A stretch of DNA of 35,238 bases from positions 83,553 to 118,790 of the forward strand of contig VFZD01000001.1 in assembly GCA_016871295.1 (NCBI GenBank). The letters run 5' to 3'. Under the pieces are notes generated by a model. That model had not been told where the DNA came from. It did not search any database and was given only the letters and a program-made list of their open reading frames with translations. Positions 7,667 through 16,529 of this stretch are shown in pieces. Every line of letters begins with the position of its first letter. Within the stretch, counting starts at the first letter, position 1. The DNA comes from Actinomycetota bacterium. Its GTDB lineage: Bacteria > Actinomycetota > Acidimicrobiia > Acidimicrobiales > Ilumatobacteraceae. Position numbers and translations under genes: made by a program.

Positions 7667-9838
7667 GTGTCAGAAAGTTCGCGCTTCACCGTTTCTGAGG
7701 TCGAATCAAAGAATGTTCTCCGCAAATTTGGGGTTCCTTTCACCGAAGAACGCGAGGTTCTTGCGGTTGATGAGGCGCTTTTGGCCGCGGGTCAAATCGG
7801 CTATCCGGTCGTGGTCAAATTGGTTTCGAATTCAATCGCGCACAAGACCGAGCGCGGGCTGGTCAAACTGGATGTTCGCGACGAGAAGTTGCTTCGTGCG
7901 GCGGGCGCCGAGCTGTTGGCGGCGGCAACCCCCGAAGACGGTCGAGTATCGCTGTTGGTGGCGAAAATGGAAGCGGGTCGACGCGAGTTGATCGTCGGCC
8001 TAGTGCGCGACGCCCAATTCGGGGCGTTTGTGATGCTGGGTTTGGGCGGGGTGTTCGCAGAATTGTCGGACGATTTCGTTTTCGCCCCCGTGCCGGTGGA
8101 TCGAAACGGTGCGCGGCGTCTTATCGGCCGTCTGAAGCAACAAAACTTTTTTGATTCGTTTCGCGGTGACGCCGCGGTTGATCTCGACCAGTTGGCGTCG
8201 GCAATTGTCGGCGTGTCGAATCTTGCGCAATCTGATGCGGCGATCTGTTCGGTGGACATCAACCCGTTGATTGTTCGACCCGACGGATCTGTGGTTGCAG
8301 TCGACGCTTTGATCGAAAAGTATTCGAAGGCACCGTTGATTCAGGGGGCTGACGAAGTCGCCGGAAAATTTTTTCCCGAGAGTTTTCTCGCATTGTTCGA
8401 GCCTTCGGGAGTCGTGGTCGTTGGTGCGTCGACGCACCCCGGAAAGTTCGGCTTTGTCTCGCTGCACAATATTTTGGCCAACGGCTACAAGGGACGAACT
8501 TTTGCGACCAATCTGGATGGGGCGAGGGTCTTGGGCGTCAACTGCCTGACGAGCCTCGATGAGTTGCCCCAGGACAGCGTTGATCTGGCGTTCGTCTGCA
8601 CGCCGGCGAGCGCGAACGGGCAAATCCTGCGGGCGTGTGCGAGCAAAGGTGTCAAGGCGGTCTATGTGACCTCAGCCGGTTACGCCGACTCTGGCGACGA
8701 AGGTCGGCGTCTTCAAAATGAGCTGGCGAGACTTGCCGACGAACTTGGGATGCTGCTGGTCGGACCCAATGGCCAGGGCATCGTCAGCACGGCGAAACAA
8801 CTCTGTGCTCAGATTGTCGCGCCGTTTCCGCCGCAGGGTCGAATTTCGATCGTCAGTCAGAGCGGCAACTTTTCCTCGAGTTTCATGAATTATTCGCGTC
8901 AGACGGGGGTCGGCGTCGCTCGCGCCGTGTCTGTCGGCAATGCGGCTCAAGTTGGCGTTGCCGAGTTCGTCGACTTTTTTGTCGGCGACCCGCAAACCGC
9001 GGTCACACTCGTATATATCGAAGGAATTGACGATGGTCCGAAGATCGCCCGGGTTTTCAAGAACGGAGCCGGCAAAAAACCGATCGTCGCCGTGAAAGGC
9101 GGGGCAACCTCGAGCGGATCCAAGGCGGCCAGCAGCCACACGGGGGCGATTGCGACGAACGACCTGATTTTCGACGGGCTTTGCGAATCATTCGGCGTGA
9201 CTCGAGTCCGGGATATCGAACGGGCATTCGATGTGGCGGCGTCGTTCGCCACCCAACCGCTGCCCAGGGGGCCTAACACGGTTGTATTGACCACGGTCGG
9301 CGGTTGGGGTGTTGTGACGTCAGATGTGATCGCCGAAGAGAAGATTCTCCGGTTGATCGACCTCCCCGAGGAACTGATGGCCGGCGTCTCGAAACTTCTG
9401 CCGAGTCGCTGGAGTCGCAATAACCCGATCGACTGCGCCGGAGGCGAGACTCGCGACACGGTGGCCGAGATATTGGATCTGGTCGCCTCGCATCCACAGG
9501 TGGATGCCCTAATTTTTTTGGGGATCGGAATACAGTCGAATCAAGCAAGAATGTTGCGTGAAGGCGGCTTTTACGGTTCGAGCGAACTCGAGCGAATCGT
9601 CAGTTATCACGAAAACCAAGATCGCAAATATGCACAGACCGCCGCCCGGTTATCTGTCGAACACGAAAAGCCGATTCTGGTCGCCACGGAACTTGGTGTG
9701 GCGGACCCGAACAATCCTGGCGTTGTCGCCGTGCGCGAAACGGGACGGCTCTGTTACGCGAGTGGTCAGCGTGCGGCGCACGCCCTCGGTCGGATGTACG
9801 AGTATGCGCGGTTTCGCGGGATTGAACGGACGCAATGA
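7667..9838 (+). CDS. Acyl-CoA synthetase (NDP-forming), beta-alpha fusion
   Basis: NDP-forming acyl-CoA synthetases interconvert acyl-CoA plus ADP and phosphate with acid plus CoA and ATP. Domain order here is ATP-grasp first (about 1-230) and then CoA-binding (from about 250, VVVVGASTHPGKFG) and the two CoA-ligase domains. Both histidines expected to carry phosphate are present: H491 in ASSHTGAIA (alpha-type) and H59 in IAHKTERG (beta-type). 723 residues is full length for a fused enzyme; there is no C-terminal GNAT domain as in protein acetyltransferase Pat/YfiQ. GTG at 7667 is supported by the -10 box 6 bases upstream. The stop overlaps the dacB start (ATGA). The substrate cannot be told from sequence. 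Confidence 0.9.
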   Translation: MSESSRFTVSEVESKNVLRKFGVPFTEEREVLAVDEALLAAGQIGYPVVVKLVSNSIAHKTERGLVKLDVRDEKLLRAAGAELLAAATPEDGRVSLLVAKMEAGRRELIVGLVRDAQFGAFVMLGLGGVFAELSDDFVFAPVPVDRNGARRLIGRLKQQNFFDSFRGDAAVDLDQLASAIVGVSNLAQSDAAICSVDINPLIVRPDGSVVAVDALIEKYSKAPLIQGADEVAGKFFPESFLALFEPSGVVVVGASTHPGKFGFVSLHNILANGYKGRTFATNLDGARVLGVNCLTSLDELPQDSVDLAFVCTPASANGQILRACASKGVKAVYVTSAGYADSGDEGRRLQNELARLADELGMLLVGPNGQGIVSTAKQLCAQIVAPFPPQGRISIVSQSGNFSSSFMNYSRQTGVGVARAVSVGNAAQVGVAEFVDFFVGDPQTAVTLVYIEGIDDGPKIARVFKNGAGKKPIVAVKGGATSSGSKAASSHTGAIATNDLIFDGLCESFGVTRVRDIERAFDVAASFATQPLPRGPNTVVLTTVGGWGVVTSDVIAEEKILRLIDLPEELMAGVSKLLPSRWSRNNPIDCAGGETRDTVAEILDLVASHPQVDALIFLGIGIQSNQARMLREGGFYGSSELERIVSYHENQDRKYAQTAARLSVEHEKPILVATELGVADPNNPGVVAVRETGRLCYASGQRAAHALGRMYEYARFRGIERTQ

Positions 9839-11310
9839 ATTTCGGCCAGATCTCCGACCTGTCGAAGCGAATCGTGTCGCGCGCCGACAAAATGTCGACG
9901 CGAAAACTTGCTCTCGCATTGTTGGCAACGACGATCATCGTGGGCGTGCCACTATTGTCGGTTTGGCAGGTCGCGGTGGCGGCGGGCGAAGAGGTCCGCG
10001 CAGTCGAAAATCCCAGGTCTTTGGCCACCCCGCCGGTAACGCCACTTTTTTCGGCGCGTCGTACACCTGAAACGCTCGCCGATTTGACTTCGGCGGGTAA
10101 AGTTCGGGCCCGTCTGAACCCGGTTGTGGGCGCCCTGCCCGTCGACTCTTGCCTTTCGATTTCCGCCGACTCAAAGACGATCATCGATTTGAACGCGACC
10201 ACGCCGCTGATACCCGGAAGCAACCAAAAACTCTTGACCGCCGCGGTCGCCCTCGACGTGCTCGGACCAGATCGCAAATTCACCACCAAAATTCAGGGCA
10301 TCGTCGCCGGGGATGTGGTTCGCGGCGATCTATGGCTTGTCGGCTCGGGTGATCCACTTTTGACGACTCGCGCATATCTGCTCACCGAGAGATACCCGAA
10401 TTTGACACCGAGCAACGTCGAGGATCTCGTGAACGCACTGGTTGCGATGGGTGTCAGGTCGGTCGAGGGCGGGGTCATCGGCGACGAGAGCATTTTCGAT
10501 TTCGAAAGGTATGTGCCCTCTTGGGGCGACGGCATACGCAGCGTCGAGGCCGGCCCGCTCGGGGCGCTGATGATCAACGATGGCGCAGTCAGCGGTACAC
10601 CGCTCAAGCCGGCGAACCCCGCCTACGCCGCGGCGCTCGAATTTACGAAACTCTTGGCGGCTCGGGGTGTCGCGGTGCGCGATGCGCCCGATTCCGGCGT
10701 CGCCTCGGCCGACACGCCGGTGATTGCGAGCCTCGAATCGGTGCCGATGAATCAGATTGTCACCGAAATGTTGACCAACAGCGACAACAACACCGCCGAA
10801 TTGTTGGTGAAGGAAATCGGCCGGGTCGGCAAGGGCTCGGCGACACGAGTCGACGGCCTGACGGTCATCGCCGAAAAAATCGCCGAGTGGGGATTGCCCG
10901 GCGAGGGAGTGGCGCTGATCGACGGCTCCGGCCTAGATCGATCGAACCGACTGACCTGCAATCTTTTGCGCCAACTGTTGCAACGCGACGGTCGGAAAGG
11001 GTTGATGACGAACGCGATGGCTTTGGCGGGACGCACCGGAACGCTTGACGACGTGTTCCTTTCTGGTCCCGGTTCGGGAACGATGTTGGCAAAGACGGGA
11101 ACCCTGAACGGGGTCAAGGCTCTCTCCGGAATGTTTCCCTTGGCAGACGATCGCAGCAGCGTCTTCTCGTTGATCATGAACGGCCCTGGTTCTTCGACAT
11201 TGAATTTTTATCGGCCGATTTGGAACAATTTGATGATCGCCCTGGCGGCGGGTGATGAACGCATTGAACCGAGCAAACTTCTACCCCTGACGCAGGATGC
11301 CGCCCCGTAG
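9835..11310 (+). CDS. dacB: D-alanyl-D-alanine carboxypeptidase/endopeptidase (PBP4, S13)
   Basis: S13 penicillin-binding proteins trim peptidoglycan stem peptides or cleave cross-links outside the membrane. The three active-site motifs are visible: SxxK as S129-N-Q-K132, SxN as S316-D-N318 and K420-T-G422. The long stretch between the first two motifs is the domain II/III insert characteristic of the PBP4 class. A hydrophobic segment at about residues 24-50 acts as signal or anchor. ATG at 9835 overlaps the acyl-CoA ligase stop as ATGA; ATG at 9892 would also leave a signal sequence. Its TAG stop forms the first half of the -10 box of the next gene. Confidence 0.92.
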   Translation: MNFGQISDLSKRIVSRADKMSTRKLALALLATTIIVGVPLLSVWQVAVAAGEEVRAVENPRSLATPPVTPLFSARRTPETLADLTSAGKVRARLNPVVGALPVDSCLSISADSKTIIDLNATTPLIPGSNQKLLTAAVALDVLGPDRKFTTKIQGIVAGDVVRGDLWLVGSGDPLLTTRAYLLTERYPNLTPSNVEDLVNALVAMGVRSVEGGVIGDESIFDFERYVPSWGDGIRSVEAGPLGALMINDGAVSGTPLKPANPAYAAALEFTKLLAARGVAVRDAPDSGVASADTPVIASLESVPMNQIVTEMLTNSDNNTAELLVKEIGRVGKGSATRVDGLTVIAEKIAEWGLPGEGVALIDGSGLDRSNRLTCNLLRQLLQRDGRKGLMTNAMALAGRTGTLDDVFLSGPGSGTMLAKTGTLNGVKALSGMFPLADDRSSVFSLIMNGPGSSTLNFYRPIWNNLMIALAAGDERIEPSKLLPLTQDAAP

Positions 11311-11313
11311 AAT
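11287..11313 (+). promoter_or_regulatory. Promoter for the 11320 gene (CTGACG / TAGAAT)
   Basis: CTGACG at 11287-11292, a 15-base spacer, and TAGAAT at 11308-11313, followed by exactly 6 bases and GTG at 11320. The first three bases of the -10 box are the stop codon of dacB. Confidence 0.6.
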
Positions 11314-11319
11314 TGCAGT

Positions 11320-11652
11320 GTGACCGGATTCAAAATATCTTCGAACGACCCGCAGGATTCTTCGGCCAAGTCTTTTTCCGAAATTTTCGAGTCATTGGTC
11401 AGTTACACGAAGCGCGAGACCCTGAAGCCGATTCGCGGGGCGGGACGCTGGATGGCGTTCGGTCTGATGGGTGCGGTTTGTTTGGGCGTCGCCGTCGTCT
11501 TTGGCTCGCTCGGCGTACTCCGTGTGTTGCAGACGACGAGCCTCGGCGACTCGAACAGTTGGTCGTGGCTTAGTTATTTGGTCGCCATGGCCGTCTTGCT
11601 CGTGGTTTACTTTCTCGCCGTAAGGCGAATCAAGAAAGGCTCCCTGAACTGA
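11320..11652 (+). CDS. Small two-helix membrane protein, holin-like (phage-holin-family annotation)
   Basis: A 110-residue protein with a soluble N-terminal segment (FSEIFESLVSYTKRETLKPIRG), two hydrophobic helices at about residues 43-65 and 81-100, and a basic tail (RRIKKGS), predicting both ends in the cytoplasm. Similar short actinobacterial proteins are often annotated as putative holins or phage-holin-superfamily members; I would not infer lysis. GTG at 11320 fits the promoter just upstream. It is followed after 2 bases by another small membrane-linked gene, and both lie between dacB and trmI, so an envelope-related role is possible. Function unknown. Confidence 0.75.
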   Translation: MTGFKISSNDPQDSSAKSFSEIFESLVSYTKRETLKPIRGAGRWMAFGLMGAVCLGVAVVFGSLGVLRVLQTTSLGDSNSWSWLSYLVAMAVLLVVYFLAVRRIKKGSLN

Positions 11653-11654
11653 CC

Positions 11655-11864
11655 ATGGCTGAGGAGAAAGATCCGTCGCGTGACGAAGTAATCGCGAATC
11701 TCGAACAGTTTCAGGACGACGTCAAAGACAATCTCAGTAGCCGCTCGACGCAACTGAAGGCGCTGATTGGTGGGGCATCTTCGCTGGGTCTGCTGTCGTC
11801 ATTCTTGCTCGGTCGTCGAAGTGGCAAAAAGAAGACGCGCCCAACGGAAAATCCGAAAAAGTAG
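11655..11864 (+). CDS. Small hypothetical protein with one hydrophobic segment (69 aa)
   Basis: Not a recognised family. The N-terminal half is charged and helical (DEVIANLEQFQDDVKDNL), followed by a short hydrophobic, glycine-rich segment (about 38-53, LIGGASSLGLLSSFLLG) and a very basic tail (RRSGKKKTR). It could be a single-pass or peripheral membrane protein. ATG at 11655 lies 2 bases after the preceding stop and its own stop directly abuts the GTG of trmI, so it is part of a tight operon. It may work with the preceding two-helix membrane protein (inference from adjacency only). Confidence 0.7.
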   Translation: MAEEKDPSRDEVIANLEQFQDDVKDNLSSRSTQLKALIGGASSLGLLSSFLLGRRSGKKKTRPTENPKK

Positions 11865-12641
11865 GTGTTCAGACCAATGTTTGGTTATGGCGAGAAGGTG
11901 TTGCTGTTGGACGCAAAGAGGCGTCGATACCTGTTCACCCTCAAGCGAGACGGAGAATTTCACACGCACTCCGGTTGTCTGAACCACGGGTCAGTGGTCG
12001 GCCAGCACGAGGGCTCGGTGCTGCGGTCAACCAAGGGTGCCGAATACATCGCGTTGCGACCGACGCTCGAAGACTTCGTGATCCAGATGCCTCGCGGGGC
12101 GCAGGTGATTTATCCGAAAGATCTGGCGCCAATCTGCATGATCGCAGATATTTCCCCCGGCGCAAAGGTTTTCGAGTCGGGCCTCGGTTCAGGTGCGCTG
12201 TCGATGACGATGCTTCGCTACGGTGCCGAGGTGACGGGTTACGAGCTGCGTGAGGACTTCGCGAATCGCGCACAGATCAATGTTCGCGAGTTTCTCGGTA
12301 TCGGTGCGCTCGACCGCTATCACGTCTCGGTGCGCGATGTGTACCAGGGAATTTCCGAAATCGGATTTGATCGAATGGTGCTCGATCTGCCTGAACCGTG
12401 GCGCGTCGTCGCCCATGCCGAGAAGTCTTTGCGCCGCGGATCGATTCTCGTCTCCTATTCGCCAAGCATCATTCAGGCGACAAAGATGCACGAGGCGCTC
12501 GGCGAGGGTTGGCTCGATCATCGCACCGTCGAAGTCTTGCATCGAACCTGGCATATCGACGGCGCTTCGGTGCGACCGGATCACCGCATGGTCGCCCATA
12601 CGGGGTTTCTGACGTCGGCGAGATACGTCGGAGAAAATTAG
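11865..12641 (+). CDS. trmI: tRNA (adenine-N1)-methyltransferase TrmI (m1A58)
   Basis: TrmI methylates N1 of adenine 58 in the tRNA T-loop using S-adenosylmethionine, usually as a homotetramer. The N-terminal beta domain (GEKVLLLDAKRRR) and a class I methyltransferase fold are recognisable, with the SAM loop VFESGLGSGALS (about 102-112) and the active-site segment DLPEPW (174-179). 258 residues is normal. The GTG at 11865 immediately follows the preceding stop; ATG at 11877 is an alternative start that keeps the whole domain. In mycobacteria the homologous gene also lies near the proteasome ATPase gene, and the same neighbourhood is seen here. Confidence 0.9.
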   Translation: MFRPMFGYGEKVLLLDAKRRRYLFTLKRDGEFHTHSGCLNHGSVVGQHEGSVLRSTKGAEYIALRPTLEDFVIQMPRGAQVIYPKDLAPICMIADISPGAKVFESGLGSGALSMTMLRYGAEVTGYELREDFANRAQINVREFLGIGALDRYHVSVRDVYQGISEIGFDRMVLDLPEPWRVVAHAEKSLRRGSILVSYSPSIIQATKMHEALGEGWLDHRTVEVLHRTWHIDGASVRPDHRMVAHTGFLTSARYVGEN

Positions 12642-12674
12642 GTGATTTCGTCCTGTCGTTAGGGTTTCGAGAAT

Positions 12675-12920
12675 TTACGGCTCGATAAAAATGCATTCGC
12701 CTGGGCACTCTTCGGCCGATTCGACGACGGCGTCAAGTTGCGAATCGGCGAAGTTTGCCACTCCTGCCGCACCCTGGGGATTGCCCTTTGCGGTGGCGTA
12801 GATCGTCGAGCCTTCCTTCACATAGGCCAGGCCGTCGTCTAGCAGCGTGAAGACCTCAGGCGCGATCTCCTCGCAGAGACCGTCACCGGTGCACAGATCT
12901 TGATCTATCCAGACTTTCAT
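12675..12920 (-). CDS. Small single-cluster ferredoxin
   Basis: An 81-residue protein with cysteines at 10, 16, 72 and 76 (CTGDGLC near the N-terminus, ECPGEC near the C-terminus). This matches small actinobacterial ferredoxins that carry one 3Fe-4S or 4Fe-4S cluster and pass electrons to cytochromes P450 or other oxidoreductases. Four cysteines make a 4Fe-4S cluster possible. ATG at 12918-12920 gives the family-typical MKVWIDQDLC start; an in-frame start further upstream adds a non-conserved basic leader. GGGAGA lies upstream as a likely Shine-Dalgarno. It is divergent from mpa and convergent with trmI. Its redox partner is not in the window. Confidence 0.88.
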   Translation of the reverse strand: MKVWIDQDLCTGDGLCEEIAPEVFTLLDDGLAYVKEGSTIYATAKGNPQGAAGVANFADSQLDAVVESAEECPGECIFIEP

Positions 12921-13013
12921 CGCCCTAAGTCTCCCTGAAAAATCCCGTTCCCACAAAATTCAAGTTCAGAACAGACTACACGCCAATCGGACTGGTTGAT
13001 GGAACTGAGTCGG

Positions 13014-13041
13014 TTTTGATAAGCGCAAAGTGCGCTATACG
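13014..13041 (+). promoter_or_regulatory. Candidate promoter and operator of mpa
   Basis: TTTTGA (13014-13019) and TATACG (13036-13041) are 16 bases apart and can serve as -35 and -10. Between them lies a perfect inverted repeat, AGCGCA (13022-13027), AAG, TGCGCT (13031-13036), positioned where a repressor would block RNA polymerase. The operator role is inference. Confidence 0.45.
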
Positions 13042-13060
13042 GTGGGGCTCACGAGTTGAG

Positions 13061-13066
13061 AGGAGG
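13061..13066 (+). promoter_or_regulatory. Strong Shine-Dalgarno of mpa
   Basis: AGGAGG lies 8 bases before the ATG at 13075. It is the clearest ribosome-binding site in the window and contrasts with the leaderless starts of many neighbours. Confidence 0.85.
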
Positions 13067-13074
13067 AATTCACT

Positions 13075-14751
13075 ATGGCACGAGATGGCGATGTGAACGG
13101 TGACGTTGCAAAAGACCGCGCGCGGCAGCTTGAAGAGAAGCTGCTCGAAACAAAAGGGCAACTCGCCCAGGCCGTGGCGCAGAACGAAAAATTGTCGTAT
13201 ACGTTGCGAGAGTCTCGCGAGCACATCGCGTCGCTGCGCGATGAAATGGAGAAGTTGACCCAACCTCCGAGCGGATACGGGGTGGTGGTCGGCAAGAACG
13301 AAGACCAGACGGTGGATATTTTGTCGAACGGCCGAAAAATGCGCGTTTCGCTTCACCCTGAAATTGAATTCGACTCGCTCGAGCGTGGCGCCGAGGTCGT
13401 GCTGAACGAGAGTTTCAGTGTCGTCAAGGTTCGGGTATCCGAGACGATCGGCGAGGTCGTGCATCTAAAAGAACTGCTTGAGGACGGCATTCGGGCAGTG
13501 GTCGTCGCACGGGGCGACGACAACCGCGTATGCGAATTGGCGGATTCAATGCGCGGAACGATTTTGCGCAACGGTGATTTATTGCGCATGGACCCGAAAA
13601 CAAACCTGCTTCTCGAACGACTTTCGCAACCCGAGATCGAACACTTGCTGCTCGAGGAGGTCCCCGACATTTCGTATGCCGACATCGGGGGTTTGGATTC
13701 TCAGATCGAGCAAATCGCCGACGCGGTGGAATTGCCGTTCTTGTACGGTGATCTGTTCACCGAGCATCAATTGCCCGCACCGAAGGGCATTCTCTTGTAT
13801 GGCCCGCCGGGTTGCGGCAAGACATTGATCGCCAAAGCGGTTGCCAACAGCCTGGCGAAAAAAGTTGCCCTCGCGAACGGGGGCGAAAAGGGCAAGAGCT
13901 ATTTCATCAACATCAAGGGTCCCGAACTGCTGAACAAATATGTCGGCGAGACAGAACGACAGATACGGCTCGTATTTCAGCGGGCGCGCGAAAAAAGCGA
14001 GGAGGGCTGGCCGGTCATCGTATTCTTCGACGAAATGGACTCGATGTTCAGAACCCGCGGGAGCGGCATCTCCTCGGACATGGAGTCGACGATAGTTCCG
14101 CAACTTCTCGCCGAGATCGACGGAGTAGAGGGCTTGCGAAACGTGATCGTCATCGGCGCGACGAACCGAGAAGACCTGATCGATCCCGCGATTCTCAGAC
14201 CGGGTCGACTCGATGTCAAGATTCGCATCGAACGCCCCGACGCCGATGCGGCCAGACAAATTTTCGCCCGTTATCTGACCAGCGAGGTGCCGATCGCCGA
14301 AGCCGAGGTTTCAGCCAATGAAAACTCGATCGACAAGGCGATTGCCTCGATGATCGACAAGACCGTTGAAATCATGTATAGCAATGACGAGGAGAATCGG
14401 TTCCTTGAAGTGACCTATCAGAATGGCGACCGTGACGTGATGTATTTCAAGGACTTCTCGTCGGGCGCGATGATCGAAAACATCGTGCGAAGGGCGAAGA
14501 AGTTGGCGATCAAGCGGGTCATCGCCGGGGGTTCGCGCGGGGTGAGTGGCGAGGATCTGAAACTTTCGATTCGTCAGGAGTTCAAGGAGCATGAAGATCT
14601 GCCGAACACCACCAACCCGGACGACTGGGCCAAGATCTCGGGCAAGAAGGGTGAGAGAATCGTGTTCATCCGAACGCTGATCAAAGATGAATCCGACCGC
14701 AGCGCGGGTGGGCGGGCGATCGAAAAAACGGCGACGGGCCAATATCTCTAG
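13075..14751 (+). CDS. mpa: Proteasome-associated AAA ATPase (Mpa/ARC)
   Basis: Hexameric unfoldase that recognises Pup on tagged proteins and feeds them into the 20S proteasome. Domains in order: N-terminal coiled coil (about 15-62) that binds Pup, two OB-fold domains (about 65-190), the AAA module with Walker A GPPGCGKT (243-250) and Walker B FFDEMD (317-322, catalytic E320), sensor ATNR and arginine-finger region (ILRPGRLD), and the C-terminal GQYL tail whose penultimate Tyr docks in the proteasome alpha ring. At 558 residues it is slightly shorter than the mycobacterial protein. Start ATG at 13075 follows a strong AGGAGG. dop follows after 9 bases, so the two form an operon. Confidence 0.97.
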   Translation: MARDGDVNGDVAKDRARQLEEKLLETKGQLAQAVAQNEKLSYTLRESREHIASLRDEMEKLTQPPSGYGVVVGKNEDQTVDILSNGRKMRVSLHPEIEFDSLERGAEVVLNESFSVVKVRVSETIGEVVHLKELLEDGIRAVVVARGDDNRVCELADSMRGTILRNGDLLRMDPKTNLLLERLSQPEIEHLLLEEVPDISYADIGGLDSQIEQIADAVELPFLYGDLFTEHQLPAPKGILLYGPPGCGKTLIAKAVANSLAKKVALANGGEKGKSYFINIKGPELLNKYVGETERQIRLVFQRAREKSEEGWPVIVFFDEMDSMFRTRGSGISSDMESTIVPQLLAEIDGVEGLRNVIVIGATNREDLIDPAILRPGRLDVKIRIERPDADAARQIFARYLTSEVPIAEAEVSANENSIDKAIASMIDKTVEIMYSNDEENRFLEVTYQNGDRDVMYFKDFSSGAMIENIVRRAKKLAIKRVIAGGSRGVSGEDLKLSIRQEFKEHEDLPNTTNPDDWAKISGKKGERIVFIRTLIKDESDRSAGGRAIEKTATGQYL

Positions 14752-14760
14752 GAACTTCAC

Positions 14761-16278
14761 ATGAGCATCGCCAAGATCCTTGGTATCGAAACCGAATACG
14801 GCATCATCGCCAACGGGATCGAATCAAGCCCGATCACAGCGTCGTCGCTGCTGATCAATTCTTATGTAAGTCGGTTTGACACCTCGATCGGCTGGGACTT
14901 CGAGGCCGAAATGCCGGGTTCCGACGCCCGTGGCTTCAGTCTCGACGAGGTGTGCCCGCCCGAAATCGAAGTCAACATGGTGAATACGGTGTTGACGAAC
15001 GGTGCGCGCTATTACGTGGATCACGCGCATCCGGAGATTTCGACCCCTGAATGCAGGTTCGCCTCGGAGGCGGTGCTGTACGACCGTGCCGGAGAGGAGA
15101 TCGTTCGTCAAAGCATGATCGCGGCAAAGAAGGTCTTGCCGGATGGCGCCGAACTGGTCGCGTACAAAAACAACTCTGACGGGAAGGGCAACAGTTATGG
15201 CTGCCACGAGAACTACTTGTTGAGTCGTCAAATTCCGTTCGGTGAGTTGGCGACATTGATCACGCCGCACTTCGTGACACGGCAAATTTTTTGCGGCGCC
15301 GGCAAGGTCGGCAACGAGTTTGAAGGCATGCCACACAATTCCGTGGCCTATCAGATCTCTCAGCGCGCCGACTTTTTCGAGGAAGAGATCGGGCTTGAAA
15401 CGACGCTCAAGCGCCCGATCATCAATACACGCGACGAACCCCACTGCGATCCATCAAAATATCGACGTCTTCACGTGATTGTCGGTGACGCGAACATGAG
15501 CGAGATCGCCACCTTCTTGAAGTTGGGCACGACGGCAATCTTGCTGGCGATGATCGAGGACGGTCAGCTTGATTTGAAATTGACGCTGGCCACCCCCGTC
15601 TCGGCAATCAGGCAGATCAGCCATGATCCGACTTTGCGCCAGAAGGTTCTGCTCGATTCGGGGAAAATGCTGACGGCACTCGAGCTGCAAGAGAGTCTTT
15701 GCGAACAGGCCGAGCGCTACGCGACGAGACATGGTCTCGAGTCGGTCGGCAATGACGAAGGCAAATTGATCTTGCGGCGATGGCGCGAGGTCATTGAGGG
15801 CCTGAAAGAGGACCCCGAGTCGCAGAGTCACATCGTGGACTGGGTGGCAAAGAAGCGGATCGTCGACGGTATGTCCAAGAGACACGGCTTGCGGGTCGGC
15901 GACCCACGCCTGAAGATGGTCGATCTGCAATATCACGACATGCGACCCGAGAGGTGCCTGGCGATACGCGCAGGGCTCGAGACGATGGTCGATTCGGAGA
16001 GCGTGACCCAGGCGATCGATAGTCCGCCCGAGACCACGCGCGCATACTTCCGCGGAATGTGTCTCAAGAAGTGGCCGAAAGATGTAGTGGCGGCAAACTG
16101 GGACAGCATCGTCTTCGATATCGGCAAGGACCCGCTGAAACGCCTGCCGATGATGGAGCCGCTCAAAGGCACAAGGGTCTTGATAGAAGAATTGATAAAC
16201 AGGTGCGCGAGCCCCGCCGAGTTGGTGGCGGCGCTCGGCGACGAAATCACCAACTCAAACTTCAAGCCTTCGAATTAG
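14761..16278 (+). CDS. dop: Deamidase/depupylase of Pup (Dop)
   Basis: Dop deamidates the C-terminal Gln of Pup to Glu so that PafA can use it, and also removes Pup from substrates. It belongs to the carboxylate-amine ligase/glutamine synthetase fold. The N-terminal ILGIETEYGI strand, the Dop-specific insertion (about residues 25-75, absent in PafA) and the catalytic Asp in YVDHAHPE (D87) are present. 505 residues is the family length. ATG at 14761 follows AGGA at a normal distance. It is paired with mpa upstream; pup begins 53 bases downstream under its own promoter. Confidence 0.96.
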   Translation: MSIAKILGIETEYGIIANGIESSPITASSLLINSYVSRFDTSIGWDFEAEMPGSDARGFSLDEVCPPEIEVNMVNTVLTNGARYYVDHAHPEISTPECRFASEAVLYDRAGEEIVRQSMIAAKKVLPDGAELVAYKNNSDGKGNSYGCHENYLLSRQIPFGELATLITPHFVTRQIFCGAGKVGNEFEGMPHNSVAYQISQRADFFEEEIGLETTLKRPIINTRDEPHCDPSKYRRLHVIVGDANMSEIATFLKLGTTAILLAMIEDGQLDLKLTLATPVSAIRQISHDPTLRQKVLLDSGKMLTALELQESLCEQAERYATRHGLESVGNDEGKLILRRWREVIEGLKEDPESQSHIVDWVAKKRIVDGMSKRHGLRVGDPRLKMVDLQYHDMRPERCLAIRAGLETMVDSESVTQAIDSPPETTRAYFRGMCLKKWPKDVVAANWDSIVFDIGKDPLKRLPMMEPLKGTRVLIEELINRCASPAELVAALGDEITNSNFKPSN

Positions 16279-16296
16279 ACAGCGCTTTCACAGAGG

Positions 16297-16325
16297 TTTA
16301 CAACCCCGAATATTTTGGCTATGGT
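16297..16325 (+). promoter_or_regulatory. Leaderless promoter of pup (TTTACA - 17 - TATGGT)
   Basis: TTTACA (16297-16302), a 17-base spacer and TATGGT (16320-16325), followed by exactly 6 bases and the pup ATG at 16332. One of the three best promoters in the window, with near-consensus boxes and ideal spacing. It would let pup be transcribed independently of mpa-dop. Confidence 0.75.
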
Positions 16326-16331
16326 GCGCCT

Positions 16332-16526
16332 ATGGCTGAACGAGCTCAAAAAAAGAAATCCAACTCAGATCGTGCGAAAGATGAAGTGCAGGTCGAGAGC
16401 AAGGTCGATCCAAAGGGCGAAAAATTGATCGCGGAACTGGACGATCTTTTGGATGAGATCGACGAGGTGCTTGAGTCAAACGCCGAGGATTTCGTCAAGA
16501 GCTACGTGCAAAAGGGCGGACAGTAG
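16332..16526 (+). CDS. pup: Prokaryotic ubiquitin-like protein Pup
   Basis: A 64-residue, mostly disordered modifier that is ligated to substrate lysines and marks them for the proteasome. Typical traits: an MAERAQKKKS start, a charged helix-forming middle (KGEKLIAELDDLLDEIDEVLE) that binds the Mpa coiled coil, the ESNAEDFVKSYVQKGG segment, and a C-terminal GGQ. Ending in Gln rather than Glu means Dop deamidation is required first. ATG at 16332 is supported by the promoter 6 bases upstream; longer in-frame versions run into dop. prcB starts 15 bases after its stop. Confidence 0.97.
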   Translation: MAERAQKKKSNSDRAKDEVQVESKVDPKGEKLIAELDDLLDEIDEVLESNAEDFVKSYVQKGGQ

Positions 16527-16529
16527 CCG

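Noticed and set aside
6648-7991. 447-codon open frame on the plus strand
   Set aside because: It is antisense to transketolase and the next gene, which have unmistakable protein motifs; the composition (Arg/His-rich, no conserved domain) is that of a shadow frame in GC-rich DNA.
11320-11652. Prophage or lysis gene based on the holin-like protein
   Set aside because: No other phage genes nearby; the family name is only a structural resemblance of two short membrane helices.
14748-14753. TAGGAA before dop as a -10 box
   Set aside because: It ends in A rather than T, and the contained AGGA is well placed as a Shine-Dalgarno for the ATG at 14761; dop most likely shares the mpa transcript.
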